Below, one piece after another: positions 25,501 to 35,879 of a stretch of 64,000 bases of DNA. The stretch is from Adenophora triphylla var. japonica (taxonomy: Eukaryota > Streptophyta > Magnoliopsida > Asterales > Campanulaceae), in the NCBI GenBank assembly GCA_022495995.1, contig JAFEMH010002081.1:1-64000 (forward strand), in the 5' to 3' direction. How positions within the stretch are numbered: position 1 is the stretch's first letter; each line of letters begins with the position of its first letter. A program made the translations under genes and the position numbers. The notes beneath the pieces were generated by a model. It did not search any database. It was not told where the DNA came from and worked only from the letters and a program-made list of their open reading frames with translations.

Positions 25501-28500
25501 ACAAGTAATGGACAAGTATGGGTATTACAATTATATCCATTAACGCTTAATGGATATAATTGGATAACACCCGAAGTACATCACAAGTTGGCTTCTATAA
25601 TTTATGTGTATCTTCTTAACACACACATTAATCACGAAGGTTATATCTTTAGAAACTAGGGTTAGTTTATATAGGCTTCAATGATCAAATTCAGACCGTG
25701 TGTAAAGGTATTTCTAACTTCATGACAGCTCATAGCGTTTATAACGGTCGCTTTCTTGTCCGTTCATTTTCTCCTGAGATAGTACATACACGCACACTCA
25801 ACTAAATTAGCAATTTAGCATCCCTGGTTACAGCTGTAATAGGTCATAAAGATGTAAATGACTGAATCAACCACTCAATAGATTGCAGAAAATTTTGCAT
25901 TTCGTAAGTGTTTACAAATCTTGAACTCGGAAGCATTTCATCTATGACAACTCCGAACACTAAACCCCAAAACCACACACATGACCCTTGTACGGGTGTT
26001 AATTCGGGCGGGTTACCCGAGAGACTGCACGAGTCCGACCCGATTAAGCATAACCCGACTCGGTGTTCCTCCAAGGCTCGGGTCGAGTTCGTACAACATA
26101 ATACGCTCGTTTTTGAAGTCGGGCCGGGTCGAACGCGTTTGGGTACCCGAATGAGGCGTTCGCGGGTCACAAAAATTGATCCACGTCTGACCCACGTACG
26201 GCGTACATCAAGCATCGTCTTTCAGTTTCCCCCAAAAACCAAAATCAAAATCCAATTTTAACCTAAACCATACCATTCGCCGTCAATCACCTGCTTCGTC
26301 GCCGGCGCCGTCCTTCACTTGCGTCGCCGTCGATCACTACTCTTGCTTCGTCGTCGTCGTTGCTCACTTCCTGGTTAAGTCTCTCCCTCAAACGCACTAT
26401 CGCATCGCCTATTCACCTTGGTTTTTGTAAGTTGCTCATTAAACCCTAACTCATATCATATTAGTCTTATGATTTGAACTCGATAAATTTTATTGTTGTA
26501 CAATATAAACCAGCATGAAAGAGATGCTCAAGAATTTATTTATTTTTGCTCGACCCCATTGAGATATTATTTTCCAAGCCATTGAATATTGTCTGTGTAC
26601 ATATGTAGTAGGTCGATGTGTGGTTAGAGATTTGTTGGAATACAGCTATAGCTTTTGTCATCTAGCATTTGTCTGCTCAATATTGCTATTCTATTTCCTT
26701 TTTTTTATGGTATTATTCTGTTGTTGGTAATGGTTTGTCACTTTTAATGACTTAAAAAGAATGATTTTCAGCAAAGAATCAGATTATTCATAATCTTATT
26801 CTGAAAGTTGAATGTGTTGGTCATTCTTCATTTATTTTTAATCTCAAATTGGAAAAGTTTGATCTAAACAGTTAAACTATACTATGCACACTGAATTTTT
26901 TGTGTGTGTTTATGTTTCAGATTGAGTCTATTATTGATAATATAAGAGATGGGGTTAAATATGTTGCTGGTTCAGAGGGTCGTCGGAATCAATTTGGTGT
27001 ATTTGCTACTCAATTTAGAATTCCAGTTCGAAAACTTGTTCTTGATGTCCCAACACGTTGGAATTCAACTTACAATATGTTAAAAGTTGCGTGTATTTTT
27101 AAGGAAGTGTTTCGTCGTTTTGGTAATTGGGATAAGGGGTTTGAGTATGTTCCAAGTAATGAAGATTGGGAAAAGGTTAGCAATGTATGTGAGTTCTTGG
27201 AGGTCTTTAATGATGTCACACATGTCGTATCGGGTTCTCAATACCCAACTGCAAATTTATTTCTATCCGAGGTTTATAGAGTGAAAGAATTGCTAGATTT
27301 GAAATGTGTGGACAGAAAATTGTATATTAAGGATATGGCTATCCCAATGAAAGAGAAGTTTGACAAATATTGGTCACAATGTAATTTGGTTATGTTAATA
27401 GGTTCGGTGTTAGACCCAAGGTTCAAGTTGATGCTTTTAGACTTTTGTTTTCCAATTATCTACGGAGAAGAGGGGAAGAAAAATATGGATATTGTTAAAG
27501 AAGCATTAAGGGATTTGTTTCAAGAATACATTGATGAGCAAGTCGGAATCAATGAACAGGGAAACAATGGAAAAGGGTTATCTAATATGGAGTCATCATC
27601 AAGCAATAGTAGTTCGAGTAGACAAACAAGTTTATCGGGTAAACCTGTTCTTGGGGAAATTTCCAAATATGGTCAATTTTTTAGCCAAACAGATACCATT
27701 GTTAAGCCTGCAAAATCAGAATTAGATTCATATTTGGTTGAAAATGTTTTTCCTGTTGTCGGAGATCAATTTGATGCATTAGAATGGTGGAAAGCAAATC
27801 GAGGAAAGTATCTGGTGTTGTCGTTGATGGCTGCTGATGTGTTAGCTATTCCAATCACAACTGTTGCGTCTGAATCAACTTTTAGTGCTGGTGGTAGAGT
27901 CATTAAGCCTCTCATAGGGCATGTTTGAAACCTAAAACAGAGGAAATGTTGTTGTGTGGAGCTGATTGGGCGCGTGAACTCTATGGACTTAAGAAGATGT
28001 CACAGGTACATATTGATTATTTAGACCTATAAGTACATATTATCATTAGTATTACACACTTTAATTTCTTTTTTCTACTTATGTTAACTTATCTAGAAGG
28101 ATAAGCATAAATTGAAGGAAGTGGAGATTGACTTGAACATTCCTTATGGTGAAGGTATGTTATAATAGAATTTTTAAATTATGTTTGTATGTTAATTGTA
28201 ATTTGATAATTTTCATATGTGTAATATATCACTTTTTTTGTCTTTTTCTTTTTTCCAGCAAGTGGCTCGATCCATAACTAATGATGTGTATTTGGGATTG
28301 GTAATATGATCATTCGCATCTCATTTGAGGTATTTTAGCTTATTTGTTCACTTTCGTACAGAATGGTGTTTATCAGTTTGTGATTTGTCTTAGTTCAAAT
28401 CAGTTAAGGCTTAACAATGTCATGGCTTGATATTTGGAAGAACAAAACGAATTTCATGGGACAAAGATTGCTTGTCCAGTGATCACTCTCTGTTTATACA

Positions 28501-31500
28501 CAGCCTAACTAATTTTTTAACTCCACTGATCACTCTCTGTTTATTCATCATTGTTAATAGTTTCTGTTAACAATTTTATTCATCATTGTTAATAACTTGT
28601 GGTTAAAAGGAATGTTGGGGCCAATAGTATAGACAGGTAGCTTGAAAGTTGCTTTCAGAGCTTCAATGGCTTCGGCTTCAAGTTCATAGACAGTGGTAAA
28701 TAAAAGATACTGTGTTTTGTGAACCTGATGAAAACAATCAATTAATTGCTGCACAAAATTTTGATTCGGATGAAATAAGATTGTCGGAAGGTCTGATATC
28801 TTCATTGGTGACAATCCTGGAATATTGTCCACAATCTCTTCTTTTCCTGTTGTGCATGTACACATCAAAAAAAAATTGTCAAAATGGGTGAAAGTTGTTG
28901 CTAACATAAAAGTCTGACATCCTTATTCCCTCGAGCTATGCAGATCTCTCAAAATGGGTGAAAGTTGCAATGGGATAACATGCTTATTATGATAAGGTGA
29001 GTTAGTAAACAATTTTAATTCAGAGAGAATTATTGTTCTGCAACCTAAATGATTTTAGCCTAATTTTTTTATGTTTGTTATATGATGATTTTGCTTATTA
29101 TGATAAGGTGCAGGCATCATTCAGGCATGATGATTTTGGTTAAACAAGTAAAGAAGGAGCAGCAGTTTACTTTTAATTTTAATTCAGAGATAAAGATTTT
29201 GGTTTTGTTACATATTTTGGTTTTGTTACATATTTTGGTTTGGTTAACTGTTATTACTCAATCAGTCAATTGCCTTGGGATTGTATGCATTGAATTTGAT
29301 GTGGAGAAAGATTATCATTTTGGTTTTGTAACTTTGTTTAAACAAGTAATTGAAGTAAACAATGCAGCAGGTTTTGTTAACTATAACTTTGGTTTTGTTA
29401 ACTGTAACTTTGTAACTTTGATTATCATTTTGAAGTAAACAATGCAGCAGGTTTTGAAGTAAATTTGATGTGGAGAAAGATTATCATTTTGGTTTTGTTA
29501 ATTGTAACTTTGTAACTTTGATTTGCAGGTTTTGGTTTTATACATGATTGATAAACAATGCAGCAGGTTACAGATTTTGGTTTTACAGATTTTGATTTTG
29601 CTTTACCACGGTCCATGTAACTCAGTAACCCGACTCGACTCGATTTTACCCGACTCGACTCGGCCTCATCCAACTCGACATGGCGTATTCGAGTCGAACT
29701 CGGGTACTCGTCGAGCCCGGTTCCAAATACCCGAGTCGAACTCGGTAGGTCTTGGTGCAACTCGACTCGACCCGCTTAAACCCGACTCGATTTTTCTTTA
29801 TTGTGGACTCGACTCGAACTCGGCCATACCCGACTCGAATCCGGCCCGTTTGCAGCTCTAGACCCTTGGATACAAAAACTTGTTGGGAAACGAAAATTTG
29901 CTAATCAAATCAAATAGCTACTAGGCGTTTAGCATCAACTACACACAACTATCGTACAATGTTTTTATTCGCTCATTTGATGTTTCCCACATGTATCTGG
30001 TAATTAGCTAAAAGAATAATCCAACTCTGGAGAGCTAAAGCAGATATGAGAACACATAAGACTATGATGGAATGAAAACAGATGCAACACACTGAAACCA
30101 AGGAAGAGGAAATAACAACATAAACAAGTTCATTCAAAATGGAAACTACGTACCAACCCTTCTTATCGGTGTCAATGATGATTCGATTCTTAGAAAGTTG
30201 CTCTTGAATTAAAATCACCTACACCAGATGAGCAGAGTCAGACCCATCCTATAGCATCACAACTGAACTGAAATCAAAGATGAGGCACATATAGAAAGAG
30301 AGTGTTGTAATTTTTTTTGTAGTTAACATGCCAAACGGAAAGGAACCCCATCCACAAGGATTGGCTCCCTAAGAAGCTCCCTTAACTAAGGAAGGGACGA
30401 TTAAAGATGAATCAAAGCCACAAAGAGTACACCGGAGATGACAGAGGTAGAGGCAAACCTGTTATTATACTACAGGCTATATCTGTAATTTGAGAAGTGA
30501 GCTAAGAGTGAGAGTGATATTAATTGATATTTGACCACGCAATTTCTAATTGCTCTGTTTCCAGCAACTTTATTGTGCCTAAGCATTTCGTAATTATTTC
30601 CCCTCAAATGACTAAAGAAGGCAATAACCTTTAACCTATCTTATTTATAAAATTACAAGCCATAAGTTAAAATACAACCTTTTCGGTTCCTTTTACAACA
30701 AAATACCCTCCTGGATCAAGTGGGCATTCACCTGGATCACACATAGGAAGAAATAAACACCAGTATTTTCAAACATAAGTGCAAGAAAACTATTTATTTA
30801 ACAGCTTTTGACTTGAATTTTAGCACACACACCAAGTTTTGACAGTTCATCTTCATCCTTTCCATGAAGGACGCAGCAGCTACTCCGTAACATGATAGGC
30901 ATTCTTCCTATAATTACATCTTTCTGCAAAACAGATAGAATTAGAAGATAAAACACTATTAAATAAAGTTTCGCATAAGTTTTTGGTTCTCACTCTAACA
31001 GTACCCAGATTTTAGATGAGGTGCTAACTTAAGTTAATATCAGACTTTTGGCTCTAAAGTTCTTGGCTCCAGCCCATTTGCACCAGTTCTCCAATTCTTG
31101 TTATGTAAATTTCCATACTGTTTGATTTAAAAACTGATGCACTTGGGGTTTATCTCACCACATACAAGCAAGGGTCGCATGTAGGGAAGTGGGAAAGCTG
31201 GAACTCATATATGCACCGTCAATATACCAACTTAGCTGTTACAGTAAGTTGGAGACTTAGTAATATTATAGATCATGTCGACATCATGTCAATTGAATAA
31301 ACATTGCATCAAAATTAAAATACCTTCACTTGAGGAGGAGCTTTCGGGACATGACTATACTCGATGTTGACATATATGGGAGCAGCATACCTAATTTGAT
31401 CGACATAGAAGAAAACAGGAGAATTACAAACCCGAACAAGAATTTGGGTAAAAGTGACAATAAGCAGAAGTTAACACAATATCCACACTGAAGCTAAGCA

Positions 31501-34500
31501 AACCAAAGATTTTGACTCTGTTCAATGAAGAAGAAGAAGAAGAAGAGAGAGAGAAGACTGGTGGCTAATTCACTTCATGCATGGTATGTAGGGCAAATAC
31601 AGGAAATCTTGTGAAGCCTATGCATCTGTCAGTAAAATTTTGGATATGGGATTCATTTTGTCCTTTCAATTCTAAATCGAACTCTTTTCAAAAAAACCTA
31701 TGTCATCTGAACCAAGGCTGGCTTTTTTTTTCATTTCTGAAATTAAATCAGTTCCAAATTCCAATGCTTGAATATGATAGTTGCCAAGAATATGTAGTCC
31801 AAAATGAAGTACATCAATGTGTAAAGCATACTTTATGGGCTAAAAGACCTGATGTGGTATACTTGTACATTGATGTATAAGTTATGCTGTGCTGAATTGT
31901 TTTTAGGCATTGTTTTCTAGGCTAATTTTCTACTTCTTGATCATAAATAATGAATCCGGTAAACAAGTAGATTTATTGAATTGGTTCATCAAAACTCTTC
32001 TGCTCTAAACTTTGGATCAAGTCTTTTAGACAAGATGACCCAATTTACGAATTAGGTAGGCTCAATCTGCCGTTGACATCCAACTTGTTGAGTTCCCACT
32101 TACCTACCCAACTTGAGAGGTAGGTGGGAACAAAGGGTGCATGGATTCCTTAGTATGTTACGTGGATCTCATAGAACAGGGTTTTCATGCTGAAGAAGTA
32201 TTTATTGAAAAAGATCCATTCCTTTTTTAAGACCTCGTTTTTTCAGCAAAGGGGAAGAACTCAATGTCCAGAAGATTTTTTCAGATCCGGCAGAACTCAG
32301 ATATATTGTAGTCTTCCATAGTTGGCAGAAGTCGTGGCTCTTTCCCCATGCTTTGCTGATCTTCTTCAAATTGCTCTTATTGAGGACATGGCTGGAGTTC
32401 CTTTCCACACTCCTATCACTTCCCTTTGGGTCATTTCAACTATATTAGCTATGCCAGGTAAACAGCAAGAAAAAATGAAAAATAGTAAATCGACTCAACC
32501 AGATTAAAGCGAGTTAAGAGCAACACCAAGTATTACTGTGCAAGATGGCGTAGATCATAAACCGTTGATTACTCCCTCCAAACAGAAAAAATTATAAGTC
32601 AAATACACACGAATAAATCATTGTGAGTAGTATATCTACACTTTAAGATTCTTATCAACATATTTACAGTGACTGTTACACCTCTAGAAATCCAAATGGA
32701 GTCCCAACTCTCACCATTTTCTACTCAAAAATAGGCTAATGAGTCCATACAGAGGCCCAACCTTTTCAAAATATTAAGAGCATGAAAATGGCATAATCCT
32801 AGGGCATACTCTTCCCTATAACTGCATCACATGACTATGAACCACCAATTGACATCCTTTTCAAAAACTTTTGCCAACAGATAGATTGATAATTCACTCA
32901 AAATTTTGGGTAGGTTATTTTGGCAGATGTGATAACTAATAGCTATCAACATTTTAGTTATCGAGCTTCTACATGTCCAGCCTACATAAGTTTGTGTTAT
33001 AATAAGAATACAGACAATCTATTTTATTACCATTACTCTGACCACGTACATCCAGTGGAAGCGCAATTTCTATGCTTAGAAAAACACATTTCAGTTGTGA
33101 GGACTATACTCCCTCCGTCCCATAGAAATATGCAAAACGACACTTGGTCGTCCCATAGTAATATGCAAAGTCCCAAATGGAAATCTTTTTATTACTTTTT
33201 AAATGATGGTATCCACATGTTATACTCACAACAATTACCCGCTTACTATTTCATACCCCACTTTCTCTCTCCAACCCAACTATCTACACTCACAACACAT
33301 TGCCTTTTTTAACTTTTTTTTCTTAATTATTGTGCCAAGGCAATTTGTGCATATTACTATGGGACGGAAGGAGTATATGTTAGTGGGCATATGATATAGG
33401 TAATCAAAAATATTTACATACTCAGTTTTTATTAGGAAGAACAAGAATTTGCACATTTAATACCATCCTGGCAGTTAAACAGACATGAAACTATTTCAAA
33501 TAAATTCAAATACAGAGAATCAATTCAAAATGCAACGGGAAGAGCATGATAAATTAAATGCTAGACTTGTATCCACATATAAAATGATCAATCAGACTAT
33601 CCAAAATAAATAATCCAATTCTTTGCAGAGAGAATTATTTGATCAGAGTATTACACAAAGTAAAAAGTTATATTTATAAGATTCAAATTTTGTAATCCTT
33701 TTAGTATATCAATCAAGCTTGTCTTATTGAAAAGATATTAGATAAGAAACTTAAGATGAAAGATAAGAAACTTAAGATGAAAGGAGTGATCAACAATTTA
33801 ATCGGCGAATCAAGCAAACATTAATATATAAAATGAAAACATAAGATGCTTACGTGGTATCAGATAGTCGGCACTTATGGGGAGTCAACTTTTCAATCAC
33901 ACCATCGACAATCATTGAAGGTTCCCCAATTCGAACATCTTTATATCTGGAACCAAGAAAAAGAAACATAGAAAAAAAACCTCTAACTACTGAAGTATAA
34001 CCAAAAGTATCTCAATGACGACTGGCCAAGGGATTAACCGTAATTGGCAATTGAAACGAATTTGGGCAGTATCTCACATAATCAAATAATCAGGTGAGAG
34101 GTGTGTGATTTGTTGTGTGAGCAAGATTGTGGGGCTATTTAAAGCATAAAAACATGATGGAAAATAAAACCGAAAAAATTAGATTCAAAATGGAGAGCAA
34201 AAAAAGCAGGATGGATAATTAAAAGGTTTACCTGAGGTAGATGTTGGGGTCAATTCGGGATGTGAGGAGATCGTTAGCACGAACAATCTTTTTAATTTCA
34301 GTCCTAACAAAATAATTGAAAGAGTCCAAATGTTGCTTTACCAAGCCTCTCACCTACACTCTCCATATACATCCATTAAAATCATCTTCTATGAACAAGT
34401 TAGTCAATCAAGAAATAGAGAAGAAGACAACCTCAATTACAAAAACGCCATCAAAAATACATGAAAGCATGAAAAAATTTGAAGTTGGTCATCATATAAA

Positions 34501-34819
34501 GCAATACCCAAATAGAATTATGCTGTTTCTTTATTTATTTTTTCCACATTTTCTTGAGAGATAAAAGAAAAGAAAAAAGGAGACAACCTTGAGAAACTCG
34601 GGGAGAAGCTGAAACTTATCGACGGCTGACTTGACAGGTTTAGCAAGGAATTGTTGATCAGTTCTCCACCTACAACATATCAACAAAAACAAGAAACATA
34701 TATCGATACTAATTTTGCATTCTACAGAATAATTAAGAAATAATGATTAAAAACCAAAGAAGAAAAAAATACCCTTGTTGCTCATTGTCGGCCATATCAA
34801 CATCTTCCGCACCTCCCAT
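2969..34819 (-). CDS. NRPC2: RNA polymerase III second-largest subunit, 38 exons, reading frame broken in exons 27-28
   Basis: Catalytic subunit of nuclear Pol III, which transcribes tRNA, 5S rRNA and other small RNAs. Exons in transcript order: 34773-34819, 34588-34669, 34232-34353, 33854-33946, 31324-31390, 30833-30923, 30679-30731, 30154-30218, 25159-25264, 24942-25052, 23957-24016, 23378-23410, 23241-23291, 23035-23133, 20636-20695, 20443-20535, 19901-20002, 19674-19784, 19443-19559, 18343-18459, 18157-18237, 15869-15973, 15712-15792, 15504-15635, 15382-15426, 11564-11641, 11319-11457, 11100-11185, 8302-8420, 8057-8189, 7824-7954, 6878-7003, 6739-6794, 5945-6015, 5058-5142, 4872-4975, 3685-3813, 2969-3019. 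All junctions keep phase and use GT-AG. The Pol III-specific block [20 protein letters not shown] is in exon 19, [15 protein letters not shown] in exon 31, and a C-terminal zinc ribbon (CRKCG, CSLCK) in exon 37. The start is fixed by an in-frame stop just upstream. The total of 1143 codons matches the family. Exons 27-28 are damaged (see separate entry). Exact ends may be off by a base or two. Confidence 0.93.
4405..4662. mobile_element. Stowaway-type MITE in NRPC2 intron 36
   Basis: The terminal inverted repeats CTCCCTCTATACCTAAATGAATG and (reverse) CTCCCTCCGTCCTTAAATGAATG are flanked by TA on both sides. The length is about 258 bp. The ends and TA duplication are those of Tc1/mariner-related Stowaway MITEs. 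No coding capacity. Confidence 0.8.
8871..9615 (+). mobile_element. 5'-truncated RTE-type LINE fragment in NRPC2 intron 28
   Basis: Translated pieces match the C-terminal half of a plant RTE-clade reverse transcriptase. A degenerate Y-A-D-D region ([14 protein letters not shown]) comes at the left end. [13 protein letters not shown] and [18 protein letters not shown] segments follow, then RLRWFG-like sequence. The 3' end runs into a (TTG)n tail, as in RTE elements. The copy is flanked by an 18-nt near-perfect target duplication, GTAACCACCCACTTTtCC at 8853-8870 and the same with one mismatch at 9616-9633. Stops and frameshifts show it is dead. Its truncation at the active-site motif is typical of incomplete reverse transcription. 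Confidence 0.8.
10203..10380. mobile_element. Stowaway MITE in NRPC2 intron 28
   Basis: About 178 bp with terminal inverted repeats CTCCCTCCGTCCCTAAAAGATTGTCC at both ends and flanking TA dinucleotides. No coding capacity. A short (AG)n run follows at about 10400-10422. Confidence 0.88.
10496..10733. mobile_element. Degenerate Stowaway-like MITE
   Basis: The left end CTCTCTCCGTCCCAGCCAAAA pairs with a right end reading GGCTGGGACAAAGGAAG. The segment GTCCCAGCCAAAAGTTCAAAAT is repeated inside the left arm near 10505 and 10540. The right terminus is decayed. Confidence 0.55.
11100..11457 (-). pseudogene. Lesions in NRPC2 exons 27 and 28 (frameshifts and premature stops)
   Basis: Exon 27 should encode the hybrid-binding block [11 protein letters not shown] followed by [17 protein letters not shown]. 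The first eight codons are normal, but the GQN codons are reduced to eight bases around 11433. The frame is shifted by -1, giving a TGA at 11407-11409 after about 750 residues. The downstream residues remain readable in the next frame. Exon 28 starts normally ([13 protein letters not shown]), then loses the conserved D-R-I and P-Q-R positions. It has a net extra base before DARMK, so TGA and TAG fall in frame. The two shifts cancel in total length (3432 nt), but the stops lie between or at them. The other 36 exons show no indel. This is either a real disabling event or a local assembly error. Confidence 0.75.
11766..12796. mobile_element. Non-autonomous TIR element, about 1 kb, NRPC2 intron 25
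   Basis: The ends are inverted repeats starting GGGCCCGTTTGGTA on the left and GGGCTCGTTTGGTAG read from the right. Each is followed by related AT-rich blocks with GGGATTAAG / TTAGTGAGGGG-type motifs. Such G-rich GTTTGGTA termini occur in plant PIF/Harbinger-like and other MITE families. No convincing target duplication was found, so the superfamily is left open. The interior has only a short AT-rich ORF with no recognisable domain. Confidence 0.6.
12797..15381. other. Remainder of NRPC2 intron 25
   Basis: The intron spans 15381 down to 11642. Outside the TIR element, I see no gene, RNA or clear repeat in 12797-15381. The sequence is AT-rich and unstructured to the eye. Confidence 0.5.
16206..16460. 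mobile_element. Stowaway MITE in NRPC2 intron 21
   Basis: About 255 bp, bounded by CTCCCTCCGTCCCACGTGAATG on the left and its inverted copy on the right, with flanking TA. The right end runs straight into a (TA)n microsatellite. Confidence 0.88.
16461..17323. mobile_element. TIR element embedded in (TA)n microsatellites
   Basis: A roughly 730-bp segment starts GTCCGGATCACCTACGGAC near 16498 and ends with an inverted relative, GTACAAACTAGTCCGCATAGGG, near 17220. The ends share CCTA-GCGGAC-GT-CG blocks. It is flanked on the left by (TA)n plus (GA)n and on the right by about 85 bp of pure (TA)n. Rice micron MITEs are known to sit inside (TA)n repeats, and this layout resembles them. No coding capacity beyond chance ORFs. 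Confidence 0.5.
17239..17323. repeat. (TA)n microsatellite
   Basis: About 85 bp of uninterrupted TA repeats follow a short GTGTGTGAG run. This is a likely length-polymorphic locus. Confidence 0.95.
17340..17482. mobile_element. Half of a Stowaway-like MITE
   Basis: A 3' terminus GGGACGGAGGGAG followed by TA lies at 17470-17484. The preceding sequence (CCCTACCCCACTTTCTCTCCTAC, ATACTCACAAC) resembles the interior of the copies at 16206 and 33109. The left terminus is absent and appears replaced by the (TA)n block. Confidence 0.6.
18611..18802. mobile_element. Degenerate Stowaway-like MITE in NRPC2 intron 20 side
   Basis: The left end reads TTCCCTCGGTCCCAAAATAAGTG, and the right end, read inverted, gives CTCAGTCCCAAAAAAGTTTCCCC. 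The length is about 190 bp. It lies between NRPC2 exons 20 and 19. TA flanks are recognisable on the right only. Confidence 0.5.
20696..23034. other. NRPC2 intron 14
   Basis: A 2.3-kb intron between exons 14 and 15. It contains a compound microsatellite (22444-22550) and a CCGTCCCAAAAGACCTTG motif near 21668 that may be a MITE remnant. No gene seen. Confidence 0.5.
22444..22550. repeat. Compound (TA)/(TG) microsatellite
   Basis: Alternating TATATA, TGTGTG and TATG tracts are interrupted by a run of nine G's near 22469. They end in about 35 bp of pure (TA)n. Confidence 0.93.
26921..28006 (+). pseudogene. hAT transposase, C-terminal part (RICESLEEPER/ZBED-like)
   Basis: The exon follows a TATGTTTCAG acceptor at 26920. 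It encodes [13 protein letters not shown], the conserved [14 protein letters not shown] segment, [12 protein letters not shown], and the RNase-H-like linker. A serine-rich stretch follows. The hAT C-terminal dimerisation region comes last ([30 protein letters not shown]). The open frame stops at 27928. Two bases before that, the expected sequence ([17 protein letters not shown]) continues in the next frame up to a CAG|GTACAT donor near 28007, so there is a frameshift near 27915. The BED zinc finger and the N-terminal catalytic half are not found upstream. DNA transposase activity is therefore not expected. Confidence 0.9.
28610..28860 (-). pseudogene. Captured UDP-glycosyltransferase gene fragment inside the hAT element
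   Basis: About 80 minus-strand residues ([20 protein letters not shown], later [19 protein letters not shown] and [12 protein letters not shown]) match the middle of plant family-1 UDP-glycosyltransferases. This is the stretch before the linker to the sugar-donor domain, and the pattern is like UGT87/UGT86. The PSPG box, the N-terminal catalytic His region and a proper start are absent. The fragment is open over its length. It lies between the transposase and the right terminus, opposite in strand to the transposase, so it moved with the transposon. It has no expected enzyme activity. Confidence 0.8.
29180..29600. repeat. TTTTGGTTTTGTTA-rich imperfect repeat block in the hAT element
   Basis: Short units such as TTTTGGTTTTGTTACATA recur, together with two longer copies of a GATGTGGAGAAAGATTATC block (near 29298 and 29468). 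Two copies of AAACAATGCAGCAGG are also present. It lies just inside the right subterminal region. Confidence 0.7.
33109..33373. mobile_element. Stowaway MITE in NRPC2 intron 4
   Basis: Terminal inverted repeats CTCCCTCCGTCCCATAG / CTCCTTCCGTCCCATAG flank about 265 bp, with TA on both sides. The rest of intron 4 (31391-33853) shows no gene. Confidence 0.87.
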
Positions 34820-34975
34820 GGCTATGGCTGATCAATTAACAAAGAAAAGAAAGCTTACAACCTTTTTTTTTCTCAAATTAAAGCCTGTGTTGTGTTGAAA
34901 GAGGGAGAAGAGGAAATACCGAAATAGTGGGGGTGTGAGGGTTTGCAAATAAACGGGGTTAATACTAAATACAGG
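34820..34975 (-). promoter_or_regulatory. NRPC2 5' leader / proximal promoter region
   Basis: The minus strand upstream of the ATG is pyrimidine-rich (CTCTTCTCCCTCTTTCAACAC), followed by an A-rich run. No clear TATA box was seen. A GC-rich repeat end begins only about 160 bp upstream, so proximal control sequences must be short or lie within the repeat. Confidence 0.4.
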
Positions 34976-34979
34976 TAGA

Positions 34980-35165
34980 GCCGTCAATACGTGAATACGG
35001 GACAGGACGAGACGAAATTCTGTTGTCCCGCGACGGGAACGGAATGAAACGGGACGGGACAAAACGGGACGGGACTAAAATACTCCGTCCCATCCCGTCC
35101 CATTTGCGGGACGCGGGATCCCGCGGGACCCATGCGGCCCGTTGACTAGGAGGGATACTAGGCGC
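34980..35165. mobile_element. GC-rich hAT-like terminal sequence
   Basis: Repeated GGGACGGGAC and its complement CCGTCCCATCCCGTCCC form a dense imperfect palindrome in otherwise AT-rich DNA. The start TAGAGCCGTCAATACG and the end CGGCCCGTTGACTA resemble hAT termini with subterminal repeats. No matching 8-bp duplication was found, so this may be a very short deletion derivative or a fused pair of ends. Confidence 0.45.
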
Positions 35166-35879
35166 CAAAATCAATATCCATAAATATAATATCAACAAGA
35201 AACTTCAACTCCAAACTACATATTTATAAGACATAACATAAAAGTACATAACACAGCTGAATGCATTTGCTGGCAGTGGCATTGTTGCAAGCACTTAGCA
35301 AAAACACTCTCTTCAAACCTCAAATTTGAAGCCTATAAATGTTAGAACCAGCTACTGATAACTGATAACAAGGAAGCTGAAACACCATTAAAAAAAAAGC
35401 CTAGTAACAAGGAAGTTGAAACACCATTAAAAAAAAAAAAACTTGACTGGAATTAAAAATTAAAAGAACTACTCCATTTTGCATTCATAGAAAACTAGAG
35501 AGCACTAAAAATTAAAAGAACTACTCCATTTTGCATTTTCAAATAAGCATTTCCAATTTTCTTACTCTTTCAGCTAAAAAGATTGTTGCTATAGCTACTA
35601 TTGCAATGGTTATGTACCAATCCAAAGTGCATTTGGAATGAAAAGAAAAAAAAAGAACACCAACCAAAAGTGAAGTAAAACAGATAGACAAATTCCAAAG
35701 TTCATCAGGTATAAGAGGTTAACCTTCTTAAAGAAGATATTGAAAGCTCTGAACTGCCAGTGGTTTTTTTTTTTAATTAGATTAAAAAGTATAGGAAAAC
35801 AGACAACACTCCCTACTTCTCCACATAATGTATAAATCTTTGCTATTTACCCAGTTTCTTTTCATAGTCCAGAGATACC
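35166..35879. other. Intergenic, AT-rich
   Basis: No gene seen. Two near-identical short blocks (AACAAGGAAG.TGAAACACCATTAAAAAAAA) occur at about 35367 and 35404. Another pair (AAAAGAACTACTCCATTTTGCATT) occurs at about 35461 and 35513, indicating local tandem duplication. Confidence 0.5.

Larger units (their letters stand above)
25991..29860 (+). mobile_element. hAT-superfamily transposon, 3.87 kb, in NRPC2 intron 8
   Basis: A perfect 8-bp duplication, GACCCTTG, flanks the element at 25983-25990 and 29861-29868, as hAT transposition produces. The ends read TACGGGTGTTAATTCGGG on the left and TAGAGCTGCAAACGGGCC read from the right. Both are followed by dense subterminal CCCGACTCG / CGAGTCGGGT motifs, typical of plant hAT elements. 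Inside are the C-terminal half of a hAT transposase (plus strand), a minus-strand UDP-glycosyltransferase fragment and a TTTTGGTTTTGTTA-rich repeat block. The transposase lacks its N-terminal zinc finger and is frameshifted, so the copy is non-autonomous. It contributes 3.9 kb to a 4.9-kb intron that is spliced from a housekeeping gene. Confidence 0.93.

Noticed and set aside
25844..26261. Overlapping ORFs of about 120 codons at the hAT left end
   Set aside because: They come from the repeated CCCGACTCG subterminal motifs and cross the transposon border.
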